Made by a program: the position numbers and the translations under genes
Assembly (NCBI RefSeq): GCF_000737195.2
Contig: NZ_JALM01000015.1
Span: 1-64,000, forward strand
Source of the DNA: Sciscionella sediminilitoris
Lineage (GTDB): Bacteria; Actinomycetota; Actinomycetes; Mycobacteriales; Pseudonocardiaceae
DNA: 64,000 nucleotides
Direction: 5' to 3'
Notes under the pieces: generated by a model
The model's database searches: none
Told to the model about the DNA's origin: nothing
The model's input: the letters and a program-made list of their open reading frames with translations, nothing else
In this document: in pieces, positions 46,346 through 55,281 of the stretch
Numbering within the stretch: the first letter of the stretch is position 1
How the letters are laid out: every line of letters starts with the position of its first letter

Positions 46346-46804
46346 CTAACCGCCTTCCGGAAGCGTGCCGAGGGGCAACGGCGTGGGAATCGGATTGGCG
46401 GTCCACGTCGTCTCCTCGGGCGAGGTCGGCGGAGTGGAGGGCTGCGTGGTGCGCGGCGGCGGCTGCACCGTCCTGGTCAGCTCGGGCCGGGTGTTCTTGG
46501 GCAGCCGGTGCGGCGCGGCGGGCCGGTGGGTGGTGCTCGGCGCCGGGGAACTCGAGCTGCTGCTGGGCGTGACGCTCATCGGAGCGGCGGGCGGAATCTG
46601 GTGCGGTGCGCCGGAGCCGGCGAGCGCGATCCCCGCGAACACGACGCCGACCAGCGCGGCTCCGCCCGCGGCCGCCCCGGCGACCCCGCGCCGTTTCCGC
46701 CTGCGCGCGGCACCGGCGACGATCGCCTGCTCGGCGCCCTCGCTGACCGGAAGGGTGAGCCGCTCGTCGGTGAAGAGCCTGCGCAGCTCGTCGTCGATCT
46801 CCAC
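46346..46804 (-). CDS. Probable anti-sigma-like membrane protein
   Basis: 152 aa. A short acidic N-terminal region (MEIDDELRRLFTDERLTLPVSEGAEQAIV) is followed by an RRRKRR motif, one membrane helix (about residues 41-62) and a Ser/Pro/Thr-rich outer tail. Gene order and topology fit a partner of the sigma factor just upstream, whose stop overlaps this GTG start by one base. The N-terminus lacks the zinc anti-sigma HxxxCxxC motif, so anti-sigma activity is inference. Confidence 0.65.
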   Translation of the reverse strand: MEIDDELRRLFTDERLTLPVSEGAEQAIVAGAARRRKRRGVAGAAAGGAALVGVVFAGIALAGSGAPHQIPPAAPMSVTPSSSSSSPAPSTTHRPAAPHRLPKNTRPELTRTVQPPPRTTQPSTPPTSPEETTWTANPIPTPLPLGTLPEGG

Positions 46805-47319
46805 TACCGGTCACCTCCCGCCGCCTGGTCAAGCCGGGTGCGCAGGGTGTCCATCGCCTTGCTCGCCTGGCTCTTCACGGTTCCCCGGCTCACACCGAGT
46901 GATTCCGCGATCTCCGCTTCGGACAATTCCTCGTAATAACGCAAAACGATGACCGCGCGTTGCCTCGGCGGCAGGGCGCGTAATGCCTGCCACAACGGTT
47001 CGTTGTCGAAGGAATCGACCGGTTCCACCCGGGTCTGGTCCGGGATCTCGGCGACCAGGTTCTCTTTGCGGGTCCGCCGCCAGTGGCTGATGTGCGCATT
47101 CGCCATGGAACGGCGCACATAGGCCAGCGGATCCCCGGTCTTGTGCATCACGTGCGCCCACCGCGAGCCGACCTTCTCCAGCACGGTCTGTACCAGGTCG
47201 GCCGCATCGTGCGGGTTCCCCGCGAGGGCGTGCCCATAGCGCAACAGCCCGGGCAGGTTGACCCGGACGAACTCGCCGAAGTCCTCGGTGTGTTCGCCGA
47301 GCGCGAGCCGGTCGCTCAC
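46804..47319 (-). CDS. SigE-family ECF RNA polymerase sigma factor
   Basis: 171 aa, the usual size of SigE-type ECF factors. Region 2 is FGEFVRVNLPGLLRYGHALAGNPHDAADLVQTVLEKVG and region 4 is LPPRQRAVIVLRYYEELSEAEIAESLGVSRGTVKSQASKAMDTLR. The GTG at 47319 has GGGGTGG upstream; a longer frame start is less likely. It is coupled to the membrane protein that follows. Confidence 0.92.
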   Translation of the reverse strand: MSDRLALGEHTEDFGEFVRVNLPGLLRYGHALAGNPHDAADLVQTVLEKVGSRWAHVMHKTGDPLAYVRRSMANAHISHWRRTRKENLVAEIPDQTRVEPVDSFDNEPLWQALRALPPRQRAVIVLRYYEELSEAEIAESLGVSRGTVKSQASKAMDTLRTRLDQAAGGDR

Positions 47320-47451
47320 CGTGCACCACCCCAGCCTCGCGTCCGCGACGCGCACGACGGGGATTGCTGCGACCACCGTCCGACTCCTGCCTCAGTGGCC
47401 GGTCGACCACCGTATGACACAGACACGCACTCCGGCCACACGAGGTTGCCC

Positions 47452-47805
47452 TTACCGGCGGGCCAAGGTCGGCGGCGGGCTGAACTCCCCATCGGAGCCG
47501 GGCGGGAACTCGTGCACCGCCACCACGGCCGCGGCCTCGATCGGCCCGTAGACGTGCGGAAACCACGGCCCGCCGGGAATCGGCGGATCGGCGGGTTCCC
47601 AGCGCACCGGTGCGCCGAGCGCGGCCGGATCGATCTCCAGCAACACCAGGTCGGTGCGTCCCCGGTAGAGCAGGTTGGCCGGCAGATGCACGGTCCCCGG
47701 ATCGGAACAGTGCGTGAACCCGACCTCCTCGAGCGAGGCCGCGCGCACCGCCCCGGCACGCTTGGCCTCCGCCCATTCCCCGGCGCCGCAGATATGCACG
47801 ATCAT
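47452..47805 (-). CDS. DUF952 family protein
   Basis: 117 aa. It begins MIVHICGAGEWAEAKRAG, with SLEEVGFTHCSDPGTVHLPANLLYRG and FPHVYGPIEAAAVV, the DUF952 pattern. The family is uncharacterised; some members are fused to or beside GNAT domains. No active site can be assigned. The gap to the sigma gene (47320-47451) shows nothing further. Confidence 0.88.
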   Translation of the reverse strand: MIVHICGAGEWAEAKRAGAVRAASLEEVGFTHCSDPGTVHLPANLLYRGRTDLVLLEIDPAALGAPVRWEPADPPIPGGPWFPHVYGPIEAAAVVAVHEFPPGSDGEFSPPPTLARR

Positions 47806-47809
47806 TGGT

Positions 47810-48748
47810 TCACCGTAAGGTGATCTGCCTGCCGCGCAAGCCCTGCAGCGCCCGCCGCTCGGCGGGGGTGAGCGGGTTGGACTCGATGTCCGCGAGCGCC
47901 TCGGTCAGCCGGGCGCCCAGTTCCGTGGCCGGTTGCTCCCATTCCCGGGAGTGCGGCTCGGGATCCAGGTCCCAGACCGGCACCAGCAGGCCGTGCGCAC
48001 GGAACGATCCCGCGAACCGGGAATCCTCGCCAAGGGTGAGTTCTCCGCGCGCGTGCAGCCGGGCCATCGCGGCGAGCAGTTCGTCCTCGCCCTCGTTGCG
48101 CACCCAGCGCAGGTGCGCCTTCTCGCCGGCGGCGACCCAGTACGCGCCGGTGAGCTCGCCGATCCGTTCGGTCGGCATGATCGCCTCGTTCGCGCGCTCG
48201 ATGGAGGCCGCGAGCTCGCCCTGCGGGTCCGTGTCCTCGGGCAGCCACCACGCGAAGTCCTCGTGCACCTGCGGGCGCACCGGGAAATCGGCCGGGATCA
48301 GGTCCTGCAGCCGCGTGGTGTCCGCCTCGGTCGCCTGCCCGACCGTGGCCAGCGAGTCACCCGGCTTGGCCTTGCTCACCCAGTCGATCGCCTTGGCCAG
48401 ATCGCGCGAGAGGTCTCCGGAACGGGTCTGGGTCTGCATGCCGACGAGCGCGACATCGTCGTTGCGCACGAACGCGGCCGCCGCGGCGGGGAGCACCGTG
48501 CCGAGCACCACCTTGCGCCCGCCGATCTCGGGGAGTTCCAGGGTCGCCGAGGGCACGAATTCGCGCAGTGCCACCAGTTCCGGCTCACCGGTGAGCCCTT
48601 CGAACGGGCGCGGCACGTGCACATCGACCGGCGCGCCGCCCTGGGCGCCGTGGCAGGCCTTGTAGCGCTTGCCCGAACCACACGGGCAGGGCTGGCGCTT
48701 GGCTGGGCCGTCGGTGGTCTTGGTCGGCGCGGCGGTTCGTTTGGCCAC
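47810..48748 (-). CDS. SEC-C motif protein (DUF5926-like)
   Basis: 312 aa. A zinc-binding SEC-C motif, CPCGSGKRYKACHG, lies near residue 20, followed by a large alpha/beta region with no known activity. Such proteins are conserved in actinomycetes near stress or translation genes; SEC-C binds SecB in SecA but also occurs widely elsewhere. GGAG seven nt before the GTG at 48748 decides the start, in preference to upstream ATGs. Confidence 0.82.
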   Translation of the reverse strand: MAKRTAAPTKTTDGPAKRQPCPCGSGKRYKACHGAQGGAPVDVHVPRPFEGLTGEPELVALREFVPSATLELPEIGGRKVVLGTVLPAAAAAFVRNDDVALVGMQTQTRSGDLSRDLAKAIDWVSKAKPGDSLATVGQATEADTTRLQDLIPADFPVRPQVHEDFAWWLPEDTDPQGELAASIERANEAIMPTERIGELTGAYWVAAGEKAHLRWVRNEGEDELLAAMARLHARGELTLGEDSRFAGSFRAHGLLVPVWDLDPEPHSREWEQPATELGARLTEALADIESNPLTPAERRALQGLRGRQITLR

Positions 48749-48841
48749 GGCAGGCTCCATCTCACAGGCTCGACGAGGATTGGCTCTCGAGGGTAGTCGC
48801 CGCTGCCCAGACACGGTGCCGGTGGGGTCGGCGCGGGCACG

Positions 48842-49639
48842 CTAGGTACGCAGATACGAGGCGCCGTTCACGTCGAGCACCGCGCCGGAGGACCACCGCG
48901 CCTCCGGGGAGGCGAGGTAGGTGACCGCAGCCGCGATCTCCGCGGGTTCGGCGATCCTGCCGAACGGGCTCTGCGCCTTGATCCGTTCGGTGCCCGCGCT
49001 GTCCGCGCCGCCGTAGCGGTCGGCGAGCATTTCGGTCGCCACGAATCCCGGCGCCACCGAGGTGACCGAGATCCGGTGCGGCGCAAGGGAAACCGCGAGC
49101 GACTGACCGAGCGCGTGCAGCGCGGCCTTGCTCGCGCCGTACGCGGGGCTGTCCGGTTCACCGCGGAACGCGCCCCGCGAGCCGATGTTGACGATCCAGC
49201 CGGGCGCATCCCGTTCGATGAGTCCGCGCGCGACCAGGTAGCTGAGATTGGCCGCCGCGAACAGGTTCACCCCGAGCGTCGATTCCCATGCCGTGCGCCA
49301 CTGCGCATAGGTGCTGTCCGCGACCGGGTGCGCGCGCATGATGCCCGCGTTGTTCACCAGCACATCGATGCCGCCGAGCGCGCTTTCCGCCTCACGCGCG
49401 ATCCGCTCGGCCGATTCCGGGTCACCGAGTTCCCCGCCGACAAGGGTGTGCCCGCTGCCTGCGAGCGCGTCCCTGGTCTGTTCGGCGTCCGCTCGCCTGC
49501 TGCCGTAGTGCACGGCGACCCGGTCACCGTTGCGGGCGAACGCCTCGGCGACGGCCCGGCCGATGCCCCGCGAGGCGCCGGTGACGAGCACCCCGCGGTC
49601 CGTGCCGCTCGCCTCGCTCATGCCGTTCGTGTCACTCAT
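48842..49639 (-). CDS. Short-chain dehydrogenase/reductase
   Basis: 265-aa Rossmann enzyme. Marks: LVTGASRGIGRAVAEAFARNG near residue 17, NNAGIMRAHP, SRGAFRG and YGASKAALHALGQSL with the catalytic Tyr and Lys, and a C-terminal VNGASYLRT. Cofactor is probably NADP(H). Its ATG overlaps the VOC gene stop (ATGA), so the two are coupled. Substrate unknown. Confidence 0.88.
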   Translation of the reverse strand: MSDTNGMSEASGTDRGVLVTGASRGIGRAVAEAFARNGDRVAVHYGSRRADAEQTRDALAGSGHTLVGGELGDPESAERIAREAESALGGIDVLVNNAGIMRAHPVADSTYAQWRTAWESTLGVNLFAAANLSYLVARGLIERDAPGWIVNIGSRGAFRGEPDSPAYGASKAALHALGQSLAVSLAPHRISVTSVAPGFVATEMLADRYGGADSAGTERIKAQSPFGRIAEPAEIAAAVTYLASPEARWSSGAVLDVNGASYLRT

Positions 49640-50058
49640 ACCGCGAAGACCTGCGATTCGTCCTTGAACGCCTTGAACTCCAGCGCGTTCCCCGCCGGAT
49701 CGCGCAGGAACATCGTCCACTGTTCGCCCGGTTCACCCGCGAAGCGCAGGTACGGCTCGATCACGAACTCGGTGCCCGCGGCGCGCAACCGGTCGGCGAG
49801 GGTGTGGAAGTCCGGAATGCTGAGCAGCAGCCCGAAATGCGGAACGGGCACTTCGTGGCCGTCGACCGGGTTGTGTCCCGCGGGGGCGGCACCGGTCCCA
49901 GCCACCCGATGGGTCACCAGCTGGTGCTCGTAGAAGTTCCAGTCCACCCAGGCGTCCGCGGATCGCCCCTGCTCGAGCCCGAGCACCGAACCGTAGAACT
50001 CGCGGGCTCGGTCCAGATCGTCGACCGGAATGGCGAGGTGGAAACCAGGGCGGGTCAT
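49636..50058 (-). CDS. VOC family protein
   Basis: 140 aa with the VOC fold: MTRPGFHLAIPVDDLDRAREFYGSVLGLEQGRS, the metal-side H in PHFGLLL, and FLRDPAGNALEFKAF at the end. Together with the SDR it forms a two-gene unit. It diverges from the GntR regulator, with shared half-sites between the starts. Confidence 0.85.
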   Translation of the reverse strand: MTRPGFHLAIPVDDLDRAREFYGSVLGLEQGRSADAWVDWNFYEHQLVTHRVAGTGAAPAGHNPVDGHEVPVPHFGLLLSIPDFHTLADRLRAAGTEFVIEPYLRFAGEPGEQWTMFLRDPAGNALEFKAFKDESQVFAV

Positions 50059-50097
50059 GGGCGGACTCCTTCGCGATCGGATACCCGGCCAGCTTGC

Positions 50098-50131
50098 ATG
50101 TCCGCATGTTCGAATGTCAACATTAGGACAT
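50098..50131. promoter_or_regulatory. Probable GntR operator half-sites
   Basis: ATGTCC (50098), ATGTCA (50114) and GGACAT (50126) are three related half-sites upstream of both the VOC and GntR starts; the last two form an inverted pair with a 6-bp spacer. The GntR ATG lies within the last. Confidence 0.45.
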
Positions 50132-50810
50132 GAGCCAGATAGCCAAGGCGCGACGCCGTGGTCTCGCCGATGAGGTGGCCGAGCAGGTGCGCGGCGCCAT
50201 CCTCGAAGGACGATTCGAGCCCGGTTCCGCGCTTCGCGAGGTGGAGCTGGCCGCGGCGCTCGAGGTGAGCAGGGGAGCCGTACGCGAAGGGCTGGGCCTG
50301 CTCATCCGCGAGGGCCTGGTGCGCAGCGGCTGGCATCGGGGCACCACGGTCATCGAGGTGACCGTCACCGATGTCGAGGAGGTCTACGCGGTCCGCGGCG
50401 CGCTCGAACGGCTCGCCGCACTCACCGTCGCCACCGAGGCGAGCCCGAAGGATCTCGACGAGCTCGACGACGTCGTTGACCGGATGGCGAACGCGGTCGC
50501 CGAGGAAGCGGACGCCGCCACGCTCTCCGCCCTGGACATCGAATTCCACGACACCCTCTACCGCATCGCGGGCAACAGCAGGCTCAGCACGGCGTGGCAC
50601 GGCATCCGCGCGCAGGTCCAGCTCTTCCAGCTCACCCGCGCGCGGCTCGGTTATGAGCACTACCGGGGCATCATCGCGGGCGAACACCGCGAACTCGTCG
50701 GCCTGCTGCGCGCCAGGAACACCAAGGATCTGAACCGCTTCGCCGAGGAACACGTCCAGTCCGCCTGCCGGCTGCTCACCGCCCAGCTCGCGGCCGGCCC
50801 ACCGGCCTGA
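50130..50810 (+). CDS. GntR-family regulator (FCD/FadR type)
   Basis: 226 aa. The N-terminal winged helix (DEVAEQVRGAILEGRFEPGSALREVELAAALEVSRGAVREGLGLL) is followed by an FCD all-helical domain with metal-type histidines (DIEFHDTLYRIAGNSRL and GEHRELVGLL). FCD regulators respond to organic acids. It probably controls the divergent VOC-SDR pair and perhaps the phosphotransferase operon that follows. Confidence 0.92.
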   Translation: MSQIAKARRRGLADEVAEQVRGAILEGRFEPGSALREVELAAALEVSRGAVREGLGLLIREGLVRSGWHRGTTVIEVTVTDVEEVYAVRGALERLAALTVATEASPKDLDELDDVVDRMANAVAEEADAATLSALDIEFHDTLYRIAGNSRLSTAWHGIRAQVQLFQLTRARLGYEHYRGIIAGEHRELVGLLRARNTKDLNRFAEEHVQSACRLLTAQLAAGPPA

Positions 50811-50847
50811 CCACCGTTCAGGGGTTCCACGCCAGCCACCTTGGTGA

Positions 50848-50871
50848 TAGAACTTGTTCTACAAAACAAGT
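50848..50871. promoter_or_regulatory. KstR-like operator overlapping a second dyad
   Basis: TAGAACTTGTTCTA (50848-50861) is a perfect palindrome that fits the published KstR consensus TnnAACnnGTTnnA exactly. Overlapping it, ACTTGTT-CTACAA-AACAAGT (50852-50871) is a second perfect 7-bp dyad. The pair lies about 80 bp upstream of the phosphotransferase gene. Confidence 0.6.
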
Positions 50872-50947
50872 CACATCGGCAGGCAGGTTCATTGGCCACG
50901 GTGCGAACCTGTTTCATAAACTTCGGTGACCGGGTGGTGGTGTCCTG

Positions 50948-52108
50948 ATGTCCGAACATACGGAGCTCGCCCGACCTTCCTCTTCCCGGCCGGACGTCGG
51001 CGAACTCACCGGTTCCCTGACCACCTGGCTCGCGGCGCAGCTTCCGCCGGACGCGCACCCGGTCATCGAAGATGTCGACATTCCGACATCAGCTGGTATG
51101 TCGAGCGAAACGGTGCTGTTCACCGCGCGCTGGGGAGTGGACCGGGAACCCGCCGAACTGGTCGCGCGGGTGGCCCCGGTCGAGGATGCCGTGCCCGTCT
51201 TCCCCCGGTACGCGATGGGCGAGCAGTTCCACACGATGCGGCTGGTGCGCGCCCATTCCGAGGTGCCGGTTCCCGAAGTGCTGTGGCTCGAGGAGGATCC
51301 GGGAGTACTCGGCGCGCCGTTCTTCGTGATGCGCCGCGCGTACGGTGCGGTGCCACCCGATGTGATGCCGTACAACTTCGAGTCCTGGGTGACCGCGGCG
51401 AGCGCGGAACAACAGGCGAACCTGGCTGCCAACACCGTGGACATTCTCGCCGCACTGCACGGTATCCGGGATCCGCTCGGCCGGTTCGGATTCCTGAATG
51501 AATCGAGCCTGAGCGGACCGGGGCAGAGCGGCGAAACCCTTGACGCGCCGGGAAATTCACTGCTCGCCGCGCACATCGACGGGCAGCGCGCCTATCACCG
51601 CTGGATCGCCGAACGCGGCCCGGACGCGCCGATCATCGGCCGCCTGTTCGACCACCTCGACCGGACCTGGCCCGGACAGCCGAGTGATCCGGTGCTGTGC
51701 TGGGGTGACGCCCGCATCGGGAACGTCATGTACCGCGATTTCCGTCCGGTGGCGGTACTCGACTGGGAAATGACCGCACTCGCGCCACCGGAACTGGATC
51801 TGGGCTGGCTGATTTTCTTCCACCGCTGGTTCGAGGACATCGCCACGGCAGCGGGGCTGCCCGGCCTTCCCGACCTGTTCACCATCGACCGGGTCTGCGC
51901 ACGGTACCGGGAAACGACCGGGCGCGAACCGCGGGATCTCGAGTTCTACCTGTGCTACGCGGCGCTGCGGAACGCACTCATCATGCTGCGGATCCAGCAC
52001 CGGGCCATCCACTTCGGCCAGGCCGAGGTTCCACGCGATCCCGATGATCTGCTGATGAACCGGCCCGCGCTCGAAAGGATGCTCGAGGGAAGTTATTGGC
52101 TCGGATAA
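50948..52108 (+). CDS. Phosphotransferase-family protein (aminoglycoside-kinase fold, ACAD10/11-like)
   Basis: 386 aa. The kinase-like fold has ATP-side PAELVARVAP, then the catalytic loop CWGDARIGNVMYRD, in which the usual His-Gly-Asp has become Trp-Gly-Asp but Asp and Asn remain. The metal Asp is in AVLDWEMTALAPPELDLGW. This is the branch near ACAD10/11, linked to hydroxyacyl-CoA phosphorylation rather than antibiotic resistance. It starts an operon with the next two genes. The KstR-like site is upstream. Confidence 0.85.
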   Translation: MSEHTELARPSSSRPDVGELTGSLTTWLAAQLPPDAHPVIEDVDIPTSAGMSSETVLFTARWGVDREPAELVARVAPVEDAVPVFPRYAMGEQFHTMRLVRAHSEVPVPEVLWLEEDPGVLGAPFFVMRRAYGAVPPDVMPYNFESWVTAASAEQQANLAANTVDILAALHGIRDPLGRFGFLNESSLSGPGQSGETLDAPGNSLLAAHIDGQRAYHRWIAERGPDAPIIGRLFDHLDRTWPGQPSDPVLCWGDARIGNVMYRDFRPVAVLDWEMTALAPPELDLGWLIFFHRWFEDIATAAGLPGLPDLFTIDRVCARYRETTGREPRDLEFYLCYAALRNALIMLRIQHRAIHFGQAEVPRDPDDLLMNRPALERMLEGSYWLG

Positions 52109-52126
52109 CGAGGAAAGGCTGGTGTG

Positions 52127-53245
52127 ATGCTCTCCCCGCTCGACGATTATCCACTGCACCAGATCGCCGAAGTGGCAAGACGTGTCGGTACATCCGATCG
52201 CAATTTCTATGACCGTTACTACTTCAACTGCCATCGCGGCGCCGAGGATCCCTTTCTGATCCTCGGGCACGGGCAGTACCCGAACCTCGGGGTCACCGAC
52301 GCCTTCGCGGTGGTGCGGCACGGGGACGAGCACATCGTGGTCCGGGCCTCGAAAGCGCTCGGCGCCGACCGCATGGACACCTCGGTCGGACCGTTCCGGA
52401 TCGAGGTCCGGGAAGGCCTGCGCACGCTGCGCGTCGTGCTCGAACCCGGCGAGCACGATCTCGCATTCGACCTCACCTTCGAGGCGGATCTCCCGGCACA
52501 CCTGGAATCCCGGCAGTTCCAGCGGCAACTCGAGCGCGTGGTCATCGACACCCAGCGGTTCGCGCAGACCGGGAACTGGCGCGGGGACCTCCAGGTCCAG
52601 GGCACCGAATACCGCGTCGAACCCGGACAGTGGTCCGGAAACCGGGACCGTTCCTGGGGAGTGCGCCCGGTCGGCGAGGCCGAACCGCCCGGGCGGCGCG
52701 CGGACACCCCGCACGGCGGGTTCTTCTGGATCTACACGGTGATGCGGTTCGCCGAGTTCGCGATCGTGACCATCATCCAGGAAGACAGCGAGGGACGGCG
52801 CACCGTCGAGGACGCGACGCGCATTCCCGCCGACGGCAGCGAACCGGTCTGGCTCGGCCGTCCCGAGCACCAGCTGACCTTCGCCCCGGGCAGCCGGGAC
52901 ATCACCGAGGCGAAGCTGGTGTTCCACCGCCCATCGGGTCCCGAGCTCACCGTGGTCTGCACTCCCTTGCTCGCCAATTACATCGGCGTCGGTACCGGCT
53001 ACGGACTGGAACCCGACTGGCGGCACGGAATGTGGCAGGGCGAGCTCGCGGTGCAGGGCTTGCGGCGCAGCGTCCGCGAGATCGACGTGGTGACCAGGGC
53101 GCTGTGCCCTGCCGACATGCTCGCCCGGTTCCAGCTGCGCGGACCGGGAACCGAGGAAACCGGAACCGGGATGTTCGAACTCGGCATCATCGGCCCAAAC
53201 GAACGCTATGGATTCAACGGATTCGACGATATGGCGGCGCAATGA
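52127..53245 (+). CDS. Uncharacterised beta-rich protein (AttH/CrtC-like)
   Basis: 372 aa, mostly predicted beta strands in two halves. Recognisable stretches: FLILGHGQYPNLGVTDAFAVV and QYPNLG in the first half, and WSGNRDRSWGVRPVG and GFFWIYTVMRF in the second. These resemble the lipocalin-like AttH/hydroxyneurosporene synthase fold, which often binds hydrophobic substrates. No catalytic residues are certain. The ATG overlaps the upstream GTG; either could start. It is 18 bp after the phosphotransferase and overlaps the aldehyde dehydrogenase by 4 bp. Confidence 0.7.
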   Translation: MLSPLDDYPLHQIAEVARRVGTSDRNFYDRYYFNCHRGAEDPFLILGHGQYPNLGVTDAFAVVRHGDEHIVVRASKALGADRMDTSVGPFRIEVREGLRTLRVVLEPGEHDLAFDLTFEADLPAHLESRQFQRQLERVVIDTQRFAQTGNWRGDLQVQGTEYRVEPGQWSGNRDRSWGVRPVGEAEPPGRRADTPHGGFFWIYTVMRFAEFAIVTIIQEDSEGRRTVEDATRIPADGSEPVWLGRPEHQLTFAPGSRDITEAKLVFHRPSGPELTVVCTPLLANYIGVGTGYGLEPDWRHGMWQGELAVQGLRRSVREIDVVTRALCPADMLARFQLRGPGTEETGTGMFELGIIGPNERYGFNGFDDMAAQ

Positions 53246-54678
53246 CTGAATACGAGAAACTGATCATCGGTGGCCGCTGGGAAACCCCGGCGAACGGCGA
53301 ACGGCTGCACGTCACCTCACCGGCGACCCTGGAACCGTCCGGCTCGTGCCCGGCGGCGAGCAAGGCCGATGTGGACCGGGCGGTCACGGTCGCCAGGGAA
53401 GCCCTGGAAACCGGGCCCTGGCCGAAAACCGCGCCCGAAAAGCGCGCCGCGGTGCTCGCCGAGCTGCGCAGGTTGCTCACCGAACGGGCCGCCGAATTCA
53501 CCGCGCTGATCTCCGCGGAAACCGGTGCACCGCACGGTGTGGTGAACACGATGCAGCACCTGCCCTCGGATTCGGTGCTCGAGTACTACAGCGGTGTGGC
53601 CGGGGAATTCGACTGGGAGACCGAACGCACCGGACGGTTCGGCCGCACCCTGGTGCGCCGCGAACCGGTCGGCGTGGTCGCGGCGATCACCGCATGGAAC
53701 GTGCCGCTGTTCCTCGCGATCAACAAACTCGCCCCGGCACTGCTCGCCGGCTGCCCGGTGATCCTGAAGCCCGCCCCGGAAACCCCGCTCGACGCGCTCG
53801 CCCTCGGCGCACTGTGCACCGAGGCGGGGCTGCCCGAAGGCGTGCTCTCCGTACTGCCCGCCGCCACCGAGGCCAGCGCGTACCTCGCCGCGCATCCCGG
53901 GGTGGACAAGGTCAGCTTCACCGGATCCACGGCTGTCGGCAAGGAAATCGCGCGTGGCTGCGCGGACCGGATGGCCAGGGTCAGCCTCGAACTCGGCGGG
54001 AAATCGGCCGCGATCGTGCTCGAGGACGCCGACATCCCGTCGATCGCCCCGATGATCGCGTTCTCCGGGCTGATGAACTCCGGGCAGGCCTGCGTCGCGC
54101 AGAGCCGGATCCTCGCACCCCGGTCCCGCCGCGCCGAACTCGTCGAGGCACTCGCCGCGGCCGCGAACGCCATGGCGATCGGGGACCCGGAGGATCCGGC
54201 GACCCAGCTCGGCCCGCTGATCTCCGAACGACAGCGCGAACGCGTCGAGTCCTACCTCGCCGCCGGTCGCGCCGATGGGGCACGGCTGGTCACCGGCGGG
54301 AACCGGCCCGAACGTCCCGGCTGGTACCTCGAACCCGCCGTGTTCGACGAGGCGGACAACGCCATGCGGATCGCCAGGGAGGAGATCTTCGGCCCGGTGC
54401 TCACCGTGCTCGACTACGAAACCGAAGCCGAGGCGGTCGCCATCGCCAACGATTCCGATTACGGCCTCGCCGGATCCGTGTGGACAAGCGATGTCGAGCA
54501 CGGGGTGGACATCGCCCGCGCCGTACGCACCGGAACCTACGGCATCAACTGGTACGCCTTCGATTCCTGCGCACCGTTCGGCGGCTACAAACAGTCCGGG
54601 ATCGGCAGGGAGGGCGGGCCGGAAGGGCTCGCCGCGTTCTGCGAATCCAAGTCCATCCTCATGCCGCCCGGCTCATGA
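53242..54678 (+). CDS. Aldehyde dehydrogenase
   Basis: 478-aa NAD(P)-dependent enzyme. The catalytic Glu is in RVSLELGGKSAAIV near residue 250 and the catalytic Cys in NSGQACVAQSR near residue 285; the cofactor loop FTGSTAVGKEI is present. It would oxidise an aldehyde formed upstream in the pathway. Third gene of the operon beginning at 50948, with an ATGA overlap to the preceding gene. It overlaps the convergent flavin reductase by 6 bp. Confidence 0.93.
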   Translation: MTEYEKLIIGGRWETPANGERLHVTSPATLEPSGSCPAASKADVDRAVTVAREALETGPWPKTAPEKRAAVLAELRRLLTERAAEFTALISAETGAPHGVVNTMQHLPSDSVLEYYSGVAGEFDWETERTGRFGRTLVRREPVGVVAAITAWNVPLFLAINKLAPALLAGCPVILKPAPETPLDALALGALCTEAGLPEGVLSVLPAATEASAYLAAHPGVDKVSFTGSTAVGKEIARGCADRMARVSLELGGKSAAIVLEDADIPSIAPMIAFSGLMNSGQACVAQSRILAPRSRRAELVEALAAAANAMAIGDPEDPATQLGPLISERQRERVESYLAAGRADGARLVTGGNRPERPGWYLEPAVFDEADNAMRIAREEIFGPVLTVLDYETEAEAVAIANDSDYGLAGSVWTSDVEHGVDIARAVRTGTYGINWYAFDSCAPFGGYKQSGIGREGGPEGLAAFCESKSILMPPGS

Positions 54679-55191
54679 GCCGAGCCCGGAACGGGCGGCC
54701 GGTTCGGGGATGGTGACGAAACGGCCGTCCACGAAACCGAGGCAGGCACCGGGCCGGTGGTCGAACCGCTCGACCCTGCCGAGGAAAAGGGTGTGGTCGC
54801 CGCCGTCGTAGTGCGTCCACGGCGTGCACTCGAACCAGGAGGCGGCCTCGGCGAGCCGGGGCGCGTGGCCGCCGTCCGCCCATTCCGGTTCGAGGTTCGG
54901 TTTTCCGGCGAAATGCATGGCGAGGTCGCGCTGCTCGGCGCCGAGCACGTTGACCGTGAACGCGCGCCCGGCAAGCAGTGCGTGTGCCCGGACCGTGCGC
55001 TGGATGGAGACCAGGATCAGCGGTGGTTCCATCGAGACCGAGGTGAACGAGTTCACCGTGAGCCCGTGCCGCGCGCCGTCCTCACCGTGCGCGAAGGTGA
55101 CCACGGCGACCCCGGTGGCGAACCGGCCGAGGCTGTCGCGAAACCGCGCCGGCGGGGTTGTGGGGGAGAGTCGTGCAGACGATGCGGTCAT
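54673..55191 (-). CDS. Flavin reductase (HpaC/StyB-like)
   Basis: 172 aa with the split-barrel FMN/FAD-binding pattern: FATGVAVVTFAHGEDGARHGLTVNSFTSVSMEPPLILVSI, then AFTVNVLGAEQRDLAMHFAG and a terminal FVDGRFVTI. It supplies reduced flavin to a monooxygenase, probably the StyA-type enzyme encoded divergently 264 bp away. GGAG lies eight nt before the ATG at 55191; a longer frame is not used. Confidence 0.9.
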   Translation of the reverse strand: MTASSARLSPTTPPARFRDSLGRFATGVAVVTFAHGEDGARHGLTVNSFTSVSMEPPLILVSIQRTVRAHALLAGRAFTVNVLGAEQRDLAMHFAGKPNLEPEWADGGHAPRLAEAASWFECTPWTHYDGGDHTLFLGRVERFDHRPGACLGFVDGRFVTIPEPAARSGLGS

Positions 55192-55263
55192 CGGATCGGC
55201 TCCTGCGGCAGGTCGTCGTGGCTGCGTCGGAATCGACGTTAGGGCGCGGTCCCGCCGCTCACA

Positions 55264-55281
55264 ACGGCGCCGCGGCGCCGT
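55264..55281. promoter_or_regulatory. Perfect 18-bp palindrome between reductase and oxygenase genes
   Basis: ACGGCGCCGCGGCGCCGT is a perfect palindrome in the divergent promoter region of the flavin reductase and StyA-like genes. It could be an operator co-regulating the two-component oxygenase. Confidence 0.5.

Noticed and set aside
50948-52108. Aminoglycoside resistance
   Set aside because: The fold is shared, but the sequence is nearer to ACAD10/11-type phosphotransferases, the catalytic His is replaced, and the neighbours are catabolic.
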